Assembly: GCA_030141605.1 (NCBI GenBank)
Contig: JAQGDQ010000023.1
Coordinates: 248,001-312,000 of the forward strand
Reading direction: 5' to 3'
DNA from: Tubiluchus corallicola
Taxonomy: Eukaryota; Priapulida; Priapulimorpha; Priapulimorphida; Tubiluchidae
DNA length: 64,000 nucleotides
Shown piece after piece: positions 24,111 to 37,628 of this stretch. The position numbers were made by a program, and so were the translations under genes. The notes beneath the pieces were generated by a model that saw only the letters and a list, made by a program, of their open reading frames with translations, did no database searches and was not told the DNA's origin. Positions within the stretch are counted from its first letter, which is position 1; each line of letters begins with the position of its first letter.

Positions 24111-24689
24111 GTACTAATTTGAATATTTTCCAGATCCTATTCAACCAGATCCTATCGATGTGAAGCACTCTCTCGTTTAGGTCAGATCACATATTTAATC
24201 ACTGATCTACCTGTTCGCAGCCGCAGCAAAAAATGAGCATATGACATGTTAGTGAAATCATCAAATTAGCAGTCAGTTACTGCTTGCTCGATCGGGCAGT
24301 GAATGTTTTGGGGAAAATGAGTTTGGAGACGCAACCAATTTGTAATAACTAATAAATGTATGACTGCACTTGCCGGGGTGTTCACATACCAACTTGCATA
24401 AGTATAAAATAATTGTTAAATTATAGCAACGCTAAATATTAAATGCAACTGTTGATGTTAGCAGTACTGAATATGGTGATATGGTACAACTTTACGAGGA
24501 ATAACGTGTCATTAGCAGATATTTGCATCAAGAACGCCCAGTTTTATAGCTACGCAGCATTATTATTTTAAAAGCAAGTATTGAATCATAGTTTAATACA
24601 GTGTTTACAGAGCTTTGGACATAGTGGAGCGTAACTGCTCTATAGAGTTTACTGAATTAAGTAAAACGATAGATTTATGCTACCCATGA

Positions 24690-25250
24690 ATAAATACTTA
24701 ATATATTTAATTTAATTTAATTTATTGGGTTAACAATTAGCATTCATTACAATCATTATACAATACATTACTTACAAAATCTTAACGATAATAAAACAGA
24801 TCACATAAATTACAACACGATAATTTGAAGTATAATATACCCAAATGACACAAATAACAATTAAATGTTAAAATAACATAACAATAATCGGACGTGTGGT
24901 CATTTTTAATACTATTTTGCTCCGTTTGCCCTGATTCTAAAACAATCTCTGACAAAGTACCAAATTAAATCCAACGCTTCCGTATCATCATTTCCTAAGA
25001 TAAATCTAAATTTTTCATCATTATTCATATCTGGAAATTGGGAAATAGTCTCGAAATTTGGTCAAATAAACATTTACATTTGATATCATATTTTTTGCAA
25101 AATAATACCAAATATTCTTTATTTCCTCAGTAGGTTCCGCAATATCTGAAGTACACAAGAAACGATTAAAAACTCTTGCTGACCTCCGTGCCACGCGTGC
25201 GCTGGGCAATTTAACATGAAAATAGTCTGCAATTCACCGGAGTGATCAGT
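24690..25250 (-). mobile_element. LINE ORF2 C-terminal fragment with (TTAAA)n tail
   Basis: Minus-strand frames carry FMLNCPAHAWH (about 25220-25188), like the Cys/His element after the reverse transcriptase in many LINEs. Further on is MNNDEKFRFILGNDDTE (about 25027-24977), with stops and frameshifts between. The minus-strand end is AATAAA followed by attaaattaaattaaat at about 24730-24706. It is a dead copy. Confidence 0.65.
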
Positions 25251-25484
25251 AATCACGCAATGGCGTAATAGGAGTAGGTCATGGAAACGGAAAGATGATT
25301 AACTCTCCAGATATTGGTTGACATATCACCTGTTCACCGCCAGGCGCCAGGTTAATAGATCTGCTAAGCTAACAAAGATACACGCCGTAAATATAGCTGC
25401 ATTTTGTCTTTATTCTAAAGTTTTTCCAATGCACGTACAAGTATTATGTTCCTTAAACCACCTGGTACACGCAGATCTATGCAG

Positions 25485-25572
25485 CCAGCAGAAAACACTG
25501 TACGTGTTATGTTATGTACACTTCTCTGCCAGCAGAAAACACTGTACGTGTTATGTTATGTACACTTCTCTG
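25485..25572. repeat. 44 bp unit, two tandem copies
   Basis: Two adjacent identical copies begin ccagcagaaaacactgtacg. The unit is not a multiple of three, so it shifts frame. It sits inside a 105-codon plus-strand frame (25446-25763) that I do not recognise and do not call as a gene. Confidence 0.85.
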
Positions 25573-26212
25573 CCTGCGGAAAGCAGCGTTTATTAAATGC
25601 TATGAATATTGGGCAAACAAAGAGCTTTGTTAGCATAAAGACTGGTGCCAATAACAACACATGTCAAGTTGTAGACACGCTGCAAGGTTCTCTATCTGCA
25701 ATTACCCAACTAACCATTTCAATCGAAGAAATTCATGACAAGCAAAATAATTTAATGAAATAATAGCTATACCATGCACGCACAAAGCTTTTTACAGCAA
25801 TATGAATGCTTCGAAAAAGCACTCCACGAAGGCGAAATAGCGGTGTTGTGACATGTGGCGCAATAATTGACAAAATTCAGCAATATAAAGGGAGAAAATT
25901 GATTGATCAAGAAATTGTCGTATAACAGGTTCTCGGATCGAGATTAGTTCAAGGTTCAAAATACTGCAATTGTTACCCTGAACGTAATTTTACGATACAC
26001 ACAGCCATTTAACGTTGAACGCCATTACGATTTTTAATTCAGACTTACATACGTATGAGTGATCTCACGTATGACTCGTATGAGTGACTGTTTACGCGAC
26101 ATTAAAGGCAACACGCTTCACAAAGTAAAGTCACATCCTGAGCATCGGATTAAACCTCAATTATAATTATTCCTAGTATAGAAGAAGCAACTACGTCTTT
26201 GAATTCAGTATT

Positions 26213-26233
26213 ATTCGTTAATTATTAACGAAT
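26213..26233. promoter_or_regulatory. perfect palindrome containing an HNF1 consensus site
   Basis: The 21 bases attcgttaattattaacgaa plus t form a palindrome with 10-base arms and one central base. The inner 13 bases, GTTAATTATTAAC, match the HNF1 homeodomain consensus GTTAATNATTAAC exactly. Whether it is used is unknown: no gene start is recognised within several kilobases, and such AT-rich words arise more easily in this DNA. Confidence 0.45.
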
Positions 26234-26280
26234 TAATTAGTTAGGCCTATTAAATGACAGGTTTAAATAATTTTGTCCAA

Positions 26281-26325
26281 AGAGGTTCTCAGTTATGAAA
26301 AGTGTTTGCATAGCTGAGAACCTCT
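26281..26325. other. 17 bp stem hairpin with 11-base loop
   Basis: Arms agaggttctcagttatg (26281-26297) and catagctgagaacctct (26309-26325) pair along 17 positions, with one T-G wobble, around the loop aaaagtgtttg. The stem does not extend further outward. It is shorter than a usual microRNA precursor stem. It could be a structured RNA element or the remains of a tiny inverted-repeat element. Confidence 0.7.
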
Positions 26326-27739
26326 GATTCTGGCAAGGAGACATCGATTAAAGCGTAAGCTCAAATTCTAGATGGACATTTAACGTAAGAAAATGCAAAA
26401 TCAAAAAGCAAAAAATAGAATGGTAAATGTGAGCTGACAAACAGTGTACAGCAAAAGTACATAACGTCTCAGTTGGATAATGTAAGAAAGAGCAAATTCA
26501 AAGGGCAAAGGTCAGCATAATGAGGATTGACAAGCGGACAAAGTGGTGATTTCAATCATTTCATTTTTGTTTTCCCACGTTGTGTCAGTTGGACAAGAGA
26601 AATAATGCGAAATAATGTGAAGAGAAAGAATGGCACATATTATCAAATCTTCTGGATTAAAAGTTTAGCCGTTCACATCACGCTGACAAACGTAAAATCA
26701 TTTTTGCTGCCAGCAAAAGGTGTTCTGTTGGCGCATTTGTCTTTCTAGTAAAACAATCCACAATCAATTGCAACTTTCTTGTAGTCAAGTAAAGAGCTGT
26801 TCAATATTTGTTGTTCGCAAGGGTGTTATGCATTAATATGTTGCAAACAAATTGAAGAAACCGAAAATATGAAATACCACCACCAAAAAACGTGTCCACA
26901 CAAATGAACATTATAAACTCTACGCTTACCTTGAGAAAATAAGGATACGTCTGGGTGTAACTAAGCAACACTACCTCCTGGAACACTCTGCTCTTCATTG
27001 TAGCTGTCCACATTATCAGCAACACTCCATATCAAACCACCAGGGGACCGGGTCTATAAGCATGCACTTCTACACTTGCCTGATTGATGCTCTTGCCTAG
27101 GCCTTCTGTAATGAGTTTACAAATTATAGCCATGGCTGACTTTGATCAAGCTTCCATTCTCCTCTAGCAACTAAGGCACTTAAGAAAATGAGAAGCCAAT
27201 TTGTCCAATTATGTCACCCAACATGTCATATAAAATGGCTTCAGATAAACTAACAGAAATATTTGAAGTTATCATCACCTGTAAAATAGGAAACTTTACG
27301 CCACTATGCTCCCGCCAATACTGATGTAGTAAAACTATGGCAACATTTTGGTAAAGCCCGAGAATTTACACAAGTTCTAAACTTGTTAATCTTCATACTG
27401 TACAAAAGCATTATATACAATAAGAGTTTAAAATAAGGTTAGTTTACTTTTCATTCATTAAGTCAGAATTCAGAAAGCTGCTAAACTTTACAACTAATAA
27501 CATGGTACAACCCTTCTCTCTCAAGTGATGGCTACCAGATAAGTTGCCTCCTGAAAACATGAATTTTGGCACTTTGCCCGGAAATTATAAGAACTCGACA
27601 AGCCTGTATTCTGACAACAACACTCACATAAATCTTTCAGAAATCATTATAAGACGCCATAGCTCATTGCTGCTACACAACATACATACACCTGCAGACC
27701 ATGCCACATCTCATCTATTTCCACGGTAACGCGAACTTC

Positions 27740-27753
27740 GTTGCCATAGCAAC
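27740..27753. promoter_or_regulatory. RFX X-box
   Basis: gttgccatagcaac fits the X-box consensus RYYNYY-AT-RRNRAC exactly and is close to a perfect palindrome. Eleven bases before it, ccacggtaac (27721-27730) resembles an X-box half. X-boxes often lie just upstream of ciliary genes, but I could not identify a gene start beside this one. A 49-codon minus-strand frame from an ATG near 27840 overlaps the site and is not called. Confidence 0.45.
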
Positions 27754-29195
27754 AACAAGCTATCCTAATTGACCTTTCGACGGCAAATAGAAGCGCAGAT
27801 TCTGCATGAGTTCCGCTGCCGCTACAGAGGGGCTTCATTTCAACAAAAGCAAGTGATAACAATTAACTGATGCCAGGTCATCTCAAGTTTAGCAAGAAAA
27901 AGTGAAAAGAAACCAGGAAAACGATTCTTACGTGAAGTGCTGGCTTGGTAAAGCAGCTAATGAAACTCTCAACTCACAAAAGACGTATTGAATCTTTTCG
28001 TAATGCTCAAAGTCAATAATTAATTAACTTTCTCAGATGTGTATTGTTCAATTAATTAAGCCGCGTTGAAATTGAGGTCGCTTTTTTCAACATCTCTCTC
28101 TAAGCCCGCCTTTCACGTTTTCGCTAAGCTCAAAACCCACGTGTCAAACAATTTACGCGAATGATCTGAATCACTATCAACTAAAATTTTGGAGAAACTT
28201 AACTGAAAGCAAACCGACGACAGTACGGTAAACTCAAAACAAGAACGTGAAATGACCTTTAGACGGCGCACTAGCACAGTTGCAGAAACTGCTGGACAAG
28301 AATTGACTTCTCAAAATGACTAAACAGAAATTAAGATGTTTAAAGACTATGAGCTCAAAACTGACATATCTACAGTAAAGGATATCTCACCCGCACAAGA
28401 TATTAGTATGCCATTCCGAAATAAACAATTATTTCTCGTATCTCAAAAAAAATTTGAACATATAATTTATTTCGAGATGTCACACCTTTCCCTCAAACCG
28501 AAAACTCCCGCCTTTGAACCTGAAAATAACAAAACAAAGCCAAACAAAAAGAACTTAGTCGCCTGGGGCGATTGGGGTAAATTGGAGTAGGGGATAAGTC
28601 AGTGTCAGTGACACCTGCTGACACAGATAGTTACTTGTTGCCGCTGTGTGCCTCTACAGTGTCTGAAATTTCACATTGAAACAATAGACAGGTTTTACAC
28701 AGGTGTACAAGCAGGTTTTTGAACTGTGACGAGTTTGCTAAACTTTCGGGCAGCAATCAAGCTTGGAAAAACTTGTAAATAGAACCGGAAACTTTAAACA
28801 ACCAAACTTGAGTACAGTGCAAACAAGACAATCAGATAAACCCACAGTTAATCTTGTTTTAATTCAAGCGTTTATCATAATTGTGGTTTGAAAACCTTTA
28901 AGCAACGTTACAACAGTTACACTAAAGTTAGCTAACCAGTTATCATAGCAATTACAAATGTGAACGACCAAAAGCTGCGTTTAGTCACAGTTGACACAGT
29001 GTATGCAAATAAAATGTACAATTGTAACTTTACACGGTTAGCCATAAAGTCTGAACGCACAAAAGGGTCTCATGTCAATTTCTTAATAGTCTGATATGTC
29101 ACAGAAATTAAGTTCCATCAAAAAGGTAAACTTATAGTAACACCTTTTTGCCAAATTTATTCACAGTTAATTTGAAAGGAGAAATTACTTGTACT

Positions 29196-29239
29196 TTGTT
29201 GGTGCAAAAGCTGAAAGTTGTTGGTGCAAAAGCTGAAAG
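29196..29239. repeat. 22 bp perfect tandem duplication
   Basis: The unit ttgttggtgcaaaagctgaa plus ag occurs twice back to back without mismatch. Nothing else is recognised around it. Confidence 0.9.
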
Positions 29240-31104
29240 TAAAAACAGTTTGCACGGCTCGCTGAATCCGACTCAAGCAAAAACTTTCATTAATAGGAAA
29301 TAACAAAAAGAAAAATGGGTTCAAATAACAAAACTTGCGAAGGAAATAAATGCTATGAATAGCACACAGATGTAGATAAGTGCGTTAACAAGTGATAACA
29401 GCAAAATAACTGCAACAGCTCGCGTCTCCCTGATGACAAAGCAAGCAAGGCTACGCCAGTACCGGAAACTGTACCAAGATAAGGCTTATCTTAATTAACC
29501 TTGATAATTAATATGGGTCAAACCAAAAACCTTTTCTATTTGGTGAGAATATGAACACTTATGAATCTACCATTACGCATATACAAAGGAAAAGAGCACC
29601 AAAAGCCAATGTGGCAACATAACCGTGTTACATAAAGCCTAGGTTTAATATACAGTCGTACACAATACTCGTCTATGCATATACACAGATTAAAGCAGCA
29701 CTACCCTACAATTTAAATGAGAATGCAAAAGTAATATTTTGTAGTTCCAATTTGACAGAAGATCCACTTTGGTGCTATTTCTAGCCTGATGAAAGTTGAC
29801 AGGTCAGCTTTACCTATAGGCGTTCACATCCTCTACGCTAGATTCGAAAAAGTTCGTTATCGAAATGAAGCCAAGCACAGAGATACGGCATCAGGCGAGA
29901 GTTAATCGCACAAAATCCTTCTACCCCGCTGGCTATACAAGACGTCAATAAGGTTTCTAAAAGCAAAGAATTTTTTCGGAATGTCTAATGAAACCGTCTC
30001 GTGAACTCTGCAAAATCAATGCGTCTGATAGCAAAATAAGAAAAATCAACAGAGTTTTGGTGACTGGTTTTGTTTGACGAATGCAAGCGAGTTGAAAACG
30101 TCCGCATACAGAACAAACAGTGCCATTAGGAAAAGGAAATGCCAACAGGAAGTGAACCGTTTGCTTTGGTGTCATTTTCATTACACACAACATCTAAGCC
30201 AGCTTAAACACTCTGAATTTAGGTTAACAACTTGCTATACGTTAATATAAACTCTGAAAATTGCAAACAAATAAATGCCATGTAATTTTAGCTGGGTTTT
30301 GTATAATCTAACCTTGGATTATTTGTATTCGCAACTTAGGAGCTTCAGAAGTTATAGCTGTACAAGGACTAAATAATGTTAAACTTCGCTGTCAAATAAA
30401 GCAGAAGCAGGTTTCGCAACTTCGTCTACGTATTCAGAGTTTGTAAAAACTTCAACCAATTCACCACGTACATGAATGCCTCATTGCATCAACTATTCAA
30501 AGACTGAAAAAAAATTAGCGCAAGGCGAATGCAAATAACGGAATCTCTCACACCCGACTGCGGCGCAAACTCGGGACAAATTATTACACACATAAGCTGT
30601 ACATCAACCACATAAGAAGAAGTATTTAATCACGATAATCTTTCTAGGCTCAAACCAACCGCTAACATTATGGCAATCGAAATAAGTTTGGCCCTACAAG
30701 TCATTGATTTTGTATCCAGTTACCTCTACAACTATCATCACTATGGGAAAACGCCAATGAAAACAATTTCAGTCTTTTTTAAGATAAAGTATCTTCTAAT
30801 CAGAGATGTTTTCTCTAATTAATTAATAAAAATGTTCAATTCTTTAGATATTTTGCAATTTACTAAGCGGTGAGAAACGACTTTTGCTTTTTTGAATAAA
30901 GAATACACTCGCTCGGCTCACAAAACGCTCAAACACCATGGCATACCGATGCTGCATTTGATAGCTGGATAAAAACGATTGATACAACTTTTATTCAGCA
31001 CAAGTGCTAATGATCACCTCAGAACTCGATCACTCATTCACAAGTCTCGTAATGACTTCGTCCTATATAGCGATTTAGAATCAGATTAATTATTCGTTTG
31101 CATT

Positions 31105-31172
31105 TATACAAAACTGGTATAAAACTTGCTTAAGTTCTACGTATACAAAAATGGTATAAAACTTACTTACAC
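31105..31172. repeat. about 40 bp direct repeat, two copies
   Basis: A segment containing tggtataaaacttgctta recurs as tggtataaaacttactta about 40 bases on, each preceded by tatacaaaa. It is a small local duplication. Confidence 0.7.
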
Positions 31173-34100
31173 TCTAGCGCCTTTTCACATGTATTTCGAA
31201 TCAAAACCAAGATAAGTAATATAGTCGTACCTTTTTCTATAAACTTGTTTCCAGACGAACTCTTTTTGTATTGATTCTAACCAAGTTGCCTTTATAAACT
31301 AAAGTTCGATATAAATTACAATTTATTAAGTTGCCTTAATTAATGACCAATGCTCTCTTTTTCAACACCAGTTTATAAATAGGTTACACTTACGTGATAA
31401 ACCGTACCAAAGACTTTCAATAATTTCATAAACTAGACAGCTTATACAGCGTATCACCAAATGCGGAAATCAATGCAAAATTGTCGCTAATATTCATACA
31501 TGTATGAGCGAAAGGGTTTTGCCAGGAGGTACTTGTCCATGCTATCGTCACTGTTCACTGCTCTAGATATACCAGGTCCCGCGAGCTAGAGGACACTGCA
31601 CCCCATTCAGTGAAAGTGGATTACAATATCGATCAGCTGTGCACGAGAGCGAACACCGGGATGATCCACCCGATAAACACTAAACGCATGGTTAGGAAAG
31701 CTAAAGCGTTATAGAGGCACTTCACTAATCACGACACATAAGAAAAAAAGGCCTAGATGTCATTGGCATTTTTGAACATCAGCGGTAATTCCAGCTATTG
31801 CCCTATCTAAAACAAGACAGCTATCTATCTAAAACAAATAATTAGGACTGCGCGGTTTTTTCACACAAGACTACAGATAAACATACTGATGACTCATGTG
31901 CTTGCTGTGGTAGAGCGCAACAGCTAGCCGCATAAATAACATATACTATAACACACCTTTTAATCTATCGAATTGTCGATAACCTTAGTTATAACCAACC
32001 ATAGCCACCTGTTTTATAAGTACAACATCACTAGAATTGTAAAAAACTACCTACACTGTTTAAACGTAACCTAACGGTGTTCATTCACTAACTTAATTAA
32101 CATCAATGTATAAATCCAAAATTGGCTATGTGATGTCTTAGCGTTTATCTATTTATAAAAGGACTAATAACTGCTAGAATGAGTTTGTCGGTTCCGCCAC
32201 CCTGTATGGAAGCGTGAACTTTTTTGCAATGAAATGTCGTCAAGAGACACGATCTTTAACCAGCAAACGGATCAGAGCCAAAGAACGTTACAGACTCACA
32301 GTGTATTAATGTAACTTCTAATTTTTGTCTTACTTTTGCCCAACAACCTGTCCTAAGTCGAGCATTAAATTTGGCAATGAAAGTTATTTTATGGACACTA
32401 GCAATTTTTTAGACTAGGACGCTCTTACTTTTAGAGAATTTTAGCAAATTACAAAGAAAGGTAATGTCTGCAAACACAGAGAAAATGCAGTATATTCACT
32501 TGAGCTTTCTAAAAACAGGTCCCCGAACCTAGTTTTTCCTAAAAATAGACATTTCGCTGGAACACTGCTTGGCAGTGTATCACATCCCACCCAGTAATCA
32601 TCTGTTTTTTTCATTGGTGTCTGCTTGCAGGGAAACTCGTGACTGTAACTAGGAAATAGCCATTGACTAACTATGTATAATTGTATATGTTATATTTTTA
32701 TATCAGTGATGGGTATACTACGTACATAATGACGCACATGCAATATACATGTACCATTGCGAAAAAATACACAGAGCGATTGAGTTTGCCTGGTGGGCCC
32801 ACGGGTCAATGTCATGTATTTGATACAGCAACGCAGCTGGCGCTGAATCAAGCAGTTCGCGACCGGGAATATGGCAAATGCTCCCAAGCAGGAAACCCAC
32901 CTGGTCACAGATCTTTTGTGAGCATACCCCACAATAAAGAAAGCACATTTTACTAGTGGAAAAAGAGCAACACAATAGCCAGTTAAACAGCGACGCCAGC
33001 AGCCGCTTGGTAGTGATGTTAATGAACCGATTTGTTACTTTCGACCATGAGTCTCCGTCACAAAACATGAAAGTAAACCTATAATTTTTGTGCTATATGG
33101 ATACGCAGACTAATAGATTGTTAGGGGAGAGTTTGGTTTGAAGTTCTGCTTCAAATGGCGAAAGAAAATTTTACATCCTCCATTGTATATGTCCAAGAAT
33201 TGCTCTATTAGTGGTTAATAAATAGATCAACATTCATCAAACATTTTTAATTTAAATTAGAAACAAACTGTTCAAAAACAGTCCATAGTACGCTTAAACC
33301 TTTTCACACAGTCTAAATCTGATACTGTGCTTGTAAATCAAAATCGATTGTAATTTGTAATGTATGTTTTGTATTAAATAAAAATGTTAAATATAAAAAA
33401 TCGATTAATATAACTCGCTTTTACGTAATAAATACAGCTCTAAGAAAATGTAGAGCTCTAAATTTACTAAACTAAGTTAAATAATATGTATGCTATTTGT
33501 GATTTCGAGTATTTATACGTTTATAATAGAAGTAAATCATGGAATACAAATTACACAATACTGAGTATCAGTTTCATTATTTCATAAATCAGACTGCTCG
33601 TAAGCGTGGTATAAATTATGAAACGAACTTTCGTTCGTGCAAAGTTATAAAACGTTCGGACATAAAATTTTAAACACAAAAGTTTTTAGTTAGTGAATGA
33701 TAATAGCAAGCGCTGAAAACGTAAAGACGTAGTGGAGTTAAACACAAACTGTAGGCAAATAATTGCCCGAGGGCTAGCGGCAGTCTATAAACTTAATAGA
33801 CTACACCGATTTATATTGCTTCATTTAATGTCTTTTTTATTGAAAGTTGACATAAATTTATCAATGCAGGCTTTTCTCAAGTAGGTTTATCACTACATGA
33901 CGGCTTATAGTCCTTATACAGACTGACATAGTCCGGTACTTCAGAAAGAGAGTACGCCATAAGCATGCCTGACGGGCTGCGCCAAAATCCATGCATAATG
34001 AATTCTGTTCGTGACAACGAAAAACCAAATTTCTCTTTGTTTTTAGCGACGTCATAGTCAAGTCAAATACAGTTTAATGCACCGACCACGTGCTCAAAAC

Positions 34101-35043
34101 AATACAGGCAGTTCACGCAATTATGTAATGTTTTTGCAGTCATACACACTCAATGCTCATTGGTTAAGTACAAAGTGCAAGGCCCAAGCAATGCTGCCGC
34201 GCATTACTGATAGCTGATAAGACGGGAAAAACATATCGAGCTATCTATGCTCAGACTCTCACAACATTAAACATTACGTTTACTCACATGCACAACAACC
34301 AATCGACAATATTAGTTGCTCAAATTTGTTTTCAGATAATTGGCAAGTGCTCTGTTATGCGGTAAGGAATGCCTCTGTCCCCCCCTCTGATAAACGTAAT
34401 ACTATGTTTAGAGGAACTCGAATACGAAAACGAAACAGCAATAACAAGTTGTGCAAAAACGAGAGAATTCTTTTCCTTAATGTATTCGCCGCTTATAAGA
34501 TGTAAAAGACGCTAATATATCAACCTGCAAAGTCTGCAATACAAACCTACCTTAAAAATTAAATGTCTGGAAATAATATTCATTTCTATGGGCCATGCAC
34601 GACATAATAGTACATGATATCGTTTATAGGGTGATATAGCTATCAGATTATTGAACGAAAGCAAACGGAAGCTAAGAATTAAGTTCTTTTCCTAAACAAT
34701 TGAGGACCCTGTTTCTCAATATTAATCTATATTGCATAGCCATACTGCAAGACTGGAGCAGGAAGACCTATTCCACGTTTAACTTTAAACAAACGCATAA
34801 CAACTTTGCCAGCTTGGCTTCATAGTTCCTATATAATGTAAAATTTTCAAATTTTTTCAAAAAATTACTGATTTTTTTCATATTTTGTTTCCATCATTTT
34901 TGTTAGGTGTGGAATTCTAGGCATCGACTCATAAGTTCATGACATTGAATGATTCGAAAACTAAAGTACCTACACTCACGAAAGCCTTGCAGGTGTGACC
35001 TGGAATAGGAAGTTCAGAAAATGGAAAATTACGGCAAACTGCT

Positions 35044-35178
35044 CAGTCACACATGAGTAAAGAGAACTGGACCAGGCATAATCAAGTGATAATTAGTCAC
35101 GAGCACCATACTCACTAATCAGTCACACATGATGCAGCTTTTAGTATACATTAAACCAGGCATCGTCAAGTGATAAAC
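35044..35178. repeat. diverged tandem duplication of about 80 bp
   Basis: cagtcacacatga at 35044 recurs at 35120, and accaggcat followed by tcaagtgataa at 35071 recurs at 35155. The two copies differ by small insertions between these anchors. Confidence 0.65.
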
Positions 35179-36777
35179 ACGGTCATGCTCGCGGATTCGG
35201 ATCTGAATTCATTCATTATTGTTAAATACAGTAATTCAGTTAGTAATGGTTTGCATTAATGCAACTGATTAAACAGCTTTAAGAATCTTTACTTTTTGCT
35301 ACATAATGACATAGTCCTGGTTAATCAATGAACAACACTAGTCAGTATATTCCAACGCAGAAGGTAATATTTTTAAACTTATATTATTATAAATGCATAT
35401 GAGATCAAATTTACTTTGTTGACTAATATAGTAATTAAACCAATAGAAATCACAGAGGTTAAAATGTCAAGAAATTTCTGTTTGTCCTCCACGATCTAAC
35501 AGCATCAGCAATCAATGAATCCTGTAATAAAATTTCAATTGGTTCCACAGCAGCCATTTACATGCAGCTAAGTAGCGCCACTCTATTATGTCGTTAGCAT
35601 CCCAACAAGCAAAATCCGATGATATCCTTGGCGCCCAGTTGTTAGCAGCACTTTCACTTGCTAACTTTACCAGGCCGTGTAAGGTACAGCGTAAGATAAT
35701 ATAAATATGTTTGTTTATTATGGATTTAAACAAATGTATGTAAGTGAGTGGCTCTCCTGAGACTTGTTCATTTCAAGAAGTCCATGAAATTGCTCTGAAG
35801 TCTCACAGTCACTATTTAGGAACTTATATCACAGTCAGTCTGCTTTATTTGATAGACATGTATGATGCAAGTTATGTGAATAAAGTAATTTCGCGTCAGG
35901 ACACCAGGCTAACGACACAATCAAATTATAATCACTGATTTTTTTAGGGCTAAATTGATGAAAAGAAAGGAAATGTCTGTTGTATTGAGGCTAAATTTGA
36001 ATTAAGGACATTAAACCGCAACTCCAACCAGTCCTCGTACTAAAGAAGCCAATTCCACAGTTTACCAACCAAGTGTTTGTTTACGTACGATAGATAGCTT
36101 GAGCAGTTTCTAACCAACTAAGATTAATTTCGTAAGTAATGTAGAACTTGGAATGCTCCGTTGGTAATTAATTACCTATTTATCATCTTATTTGAAGAAT
36201 ATTAACGGCAGACTGAAACTGCAATAACCAAATTTTTGAAATTTTAACACTAGGCGGTTAAACTCATTAGTAGCTACCCTGGTTTGAGTAAATTAACTCT
36301 ATGAAATGCTGAAGTCATTCTTAAATATTGAATTTAGGATACTAGAATTAATTCCATTGTAGTTTAGTGATTCTGATTGTTACTGATTGTTCTACATCGT
36401 AAAACAGAACTTCACACGAGCTTGAAATTAAAATCACAAAAGCATACAGGTGCGAATTTAAAGACAAAAGTTTCTGGCATTCGGTCAGAAACGGAAAGCT
36501 TTGACGACAACAGTCAATTATGATTTAATGATTTTTAATGTAACTGCCCAAAAAATTCACAAACCAAAAGATATGCTTAGTTTACTCTTATTTTAAGTTG
36601 CAAGGCCTATTCCTGTAAATTAAATCAAACGTCTGTAAAAGAACATTAAATTATAAGTTAACAGGATAATTTATTTGGAAACCTGCTACTCGAATTTTTT
36701 AGAAAGTAGCAGCGATTGATGATCGTGTATGAGATCATGTATGACAGTGACTAAGTGAACAATAAAGAAATTTAGGA

Positions 36778-37504
36778 AAGTTTGGTCCAAGAAAGTTTAG
36801 TACATGTAAATTTGGTATAGGTGATTTTGGGTACGAGGAAATTTTGGTACCCAGAAAATTCTGTGCTAGGAATTTTTTATACGTGCTAATTTTGTTACAT
36901 GTAAATTTGGTGCTATCATCTTAGGGTGTAAGGAAGTTTTGGTATTAGGAAATTGTGGTAGTGGGAATGTTTGATACGAGGAAAATATGATACCAAGATT
37001 GTTTAGTATTAGGAAATATGGGTACAAGGAAGTTTTGGTACTAGGAAAATATGGTACTTAACGAAAAACAGAGCATTTCTGCGTCTCATTACAAACTAAT
37101 TGTTTCAACTATAAAATAAAGAAGTTTATTCATTAGGGAGGAAATATGGTACTAGGAAAGTCTGGTTTATTAAAAAGTTCATAAAACATTATACTGTAAT
37201 TAATGGTGCATGGCAGAGCTAGAATTTTATCCATGATTATCCCATCCATGCAGGTATATTTGAGATTTCTTTCAGCAAAAAATGAAAGGCCTCCAACTCA
37301 CCATGCAACCCATCTTTGCCATAATCATCATTGTTATCATCATCACTAGCATCAACGTTGTCATCATCAATATTATTGCTATTACTTACTGTGATCATCC
37401 ATCGTTATTTATTGGCACAACGGCAACAACAGTAACAGTGATGATGACGATGATAATTATGATCTTCACTGCTAACAATATTAACAGCAGCAACAACAAT
37501 AACA

Positions 37505-37535
<31 letters not shown>

Positions 37536-37596
37536 TTACAACAGCAACAAAATTACAAATGTAACAATGACAACAACAAAGACGATGATGATGACC

Positions 37597-37628
<32 letters not shown>

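Noticed and set aside
25446-25763. 105-codon plus-strand frame
   Set aside because: Its first half is created by a 44 bp tandem duplication; the rest matches nothing I recognise.
32681-33068. Several overlapping frames on both strands, 80-116 codons
   Set aside because: The frames overlap one another in different phases, no family is recognised and no splice or start context stands out. Composition alone does not support a gene.
35512-35733. 73-codon minus-strand frame with Trp-rich segment
   Set aside because: It looks protein-like in part, but no family, start context or splice sites support it.
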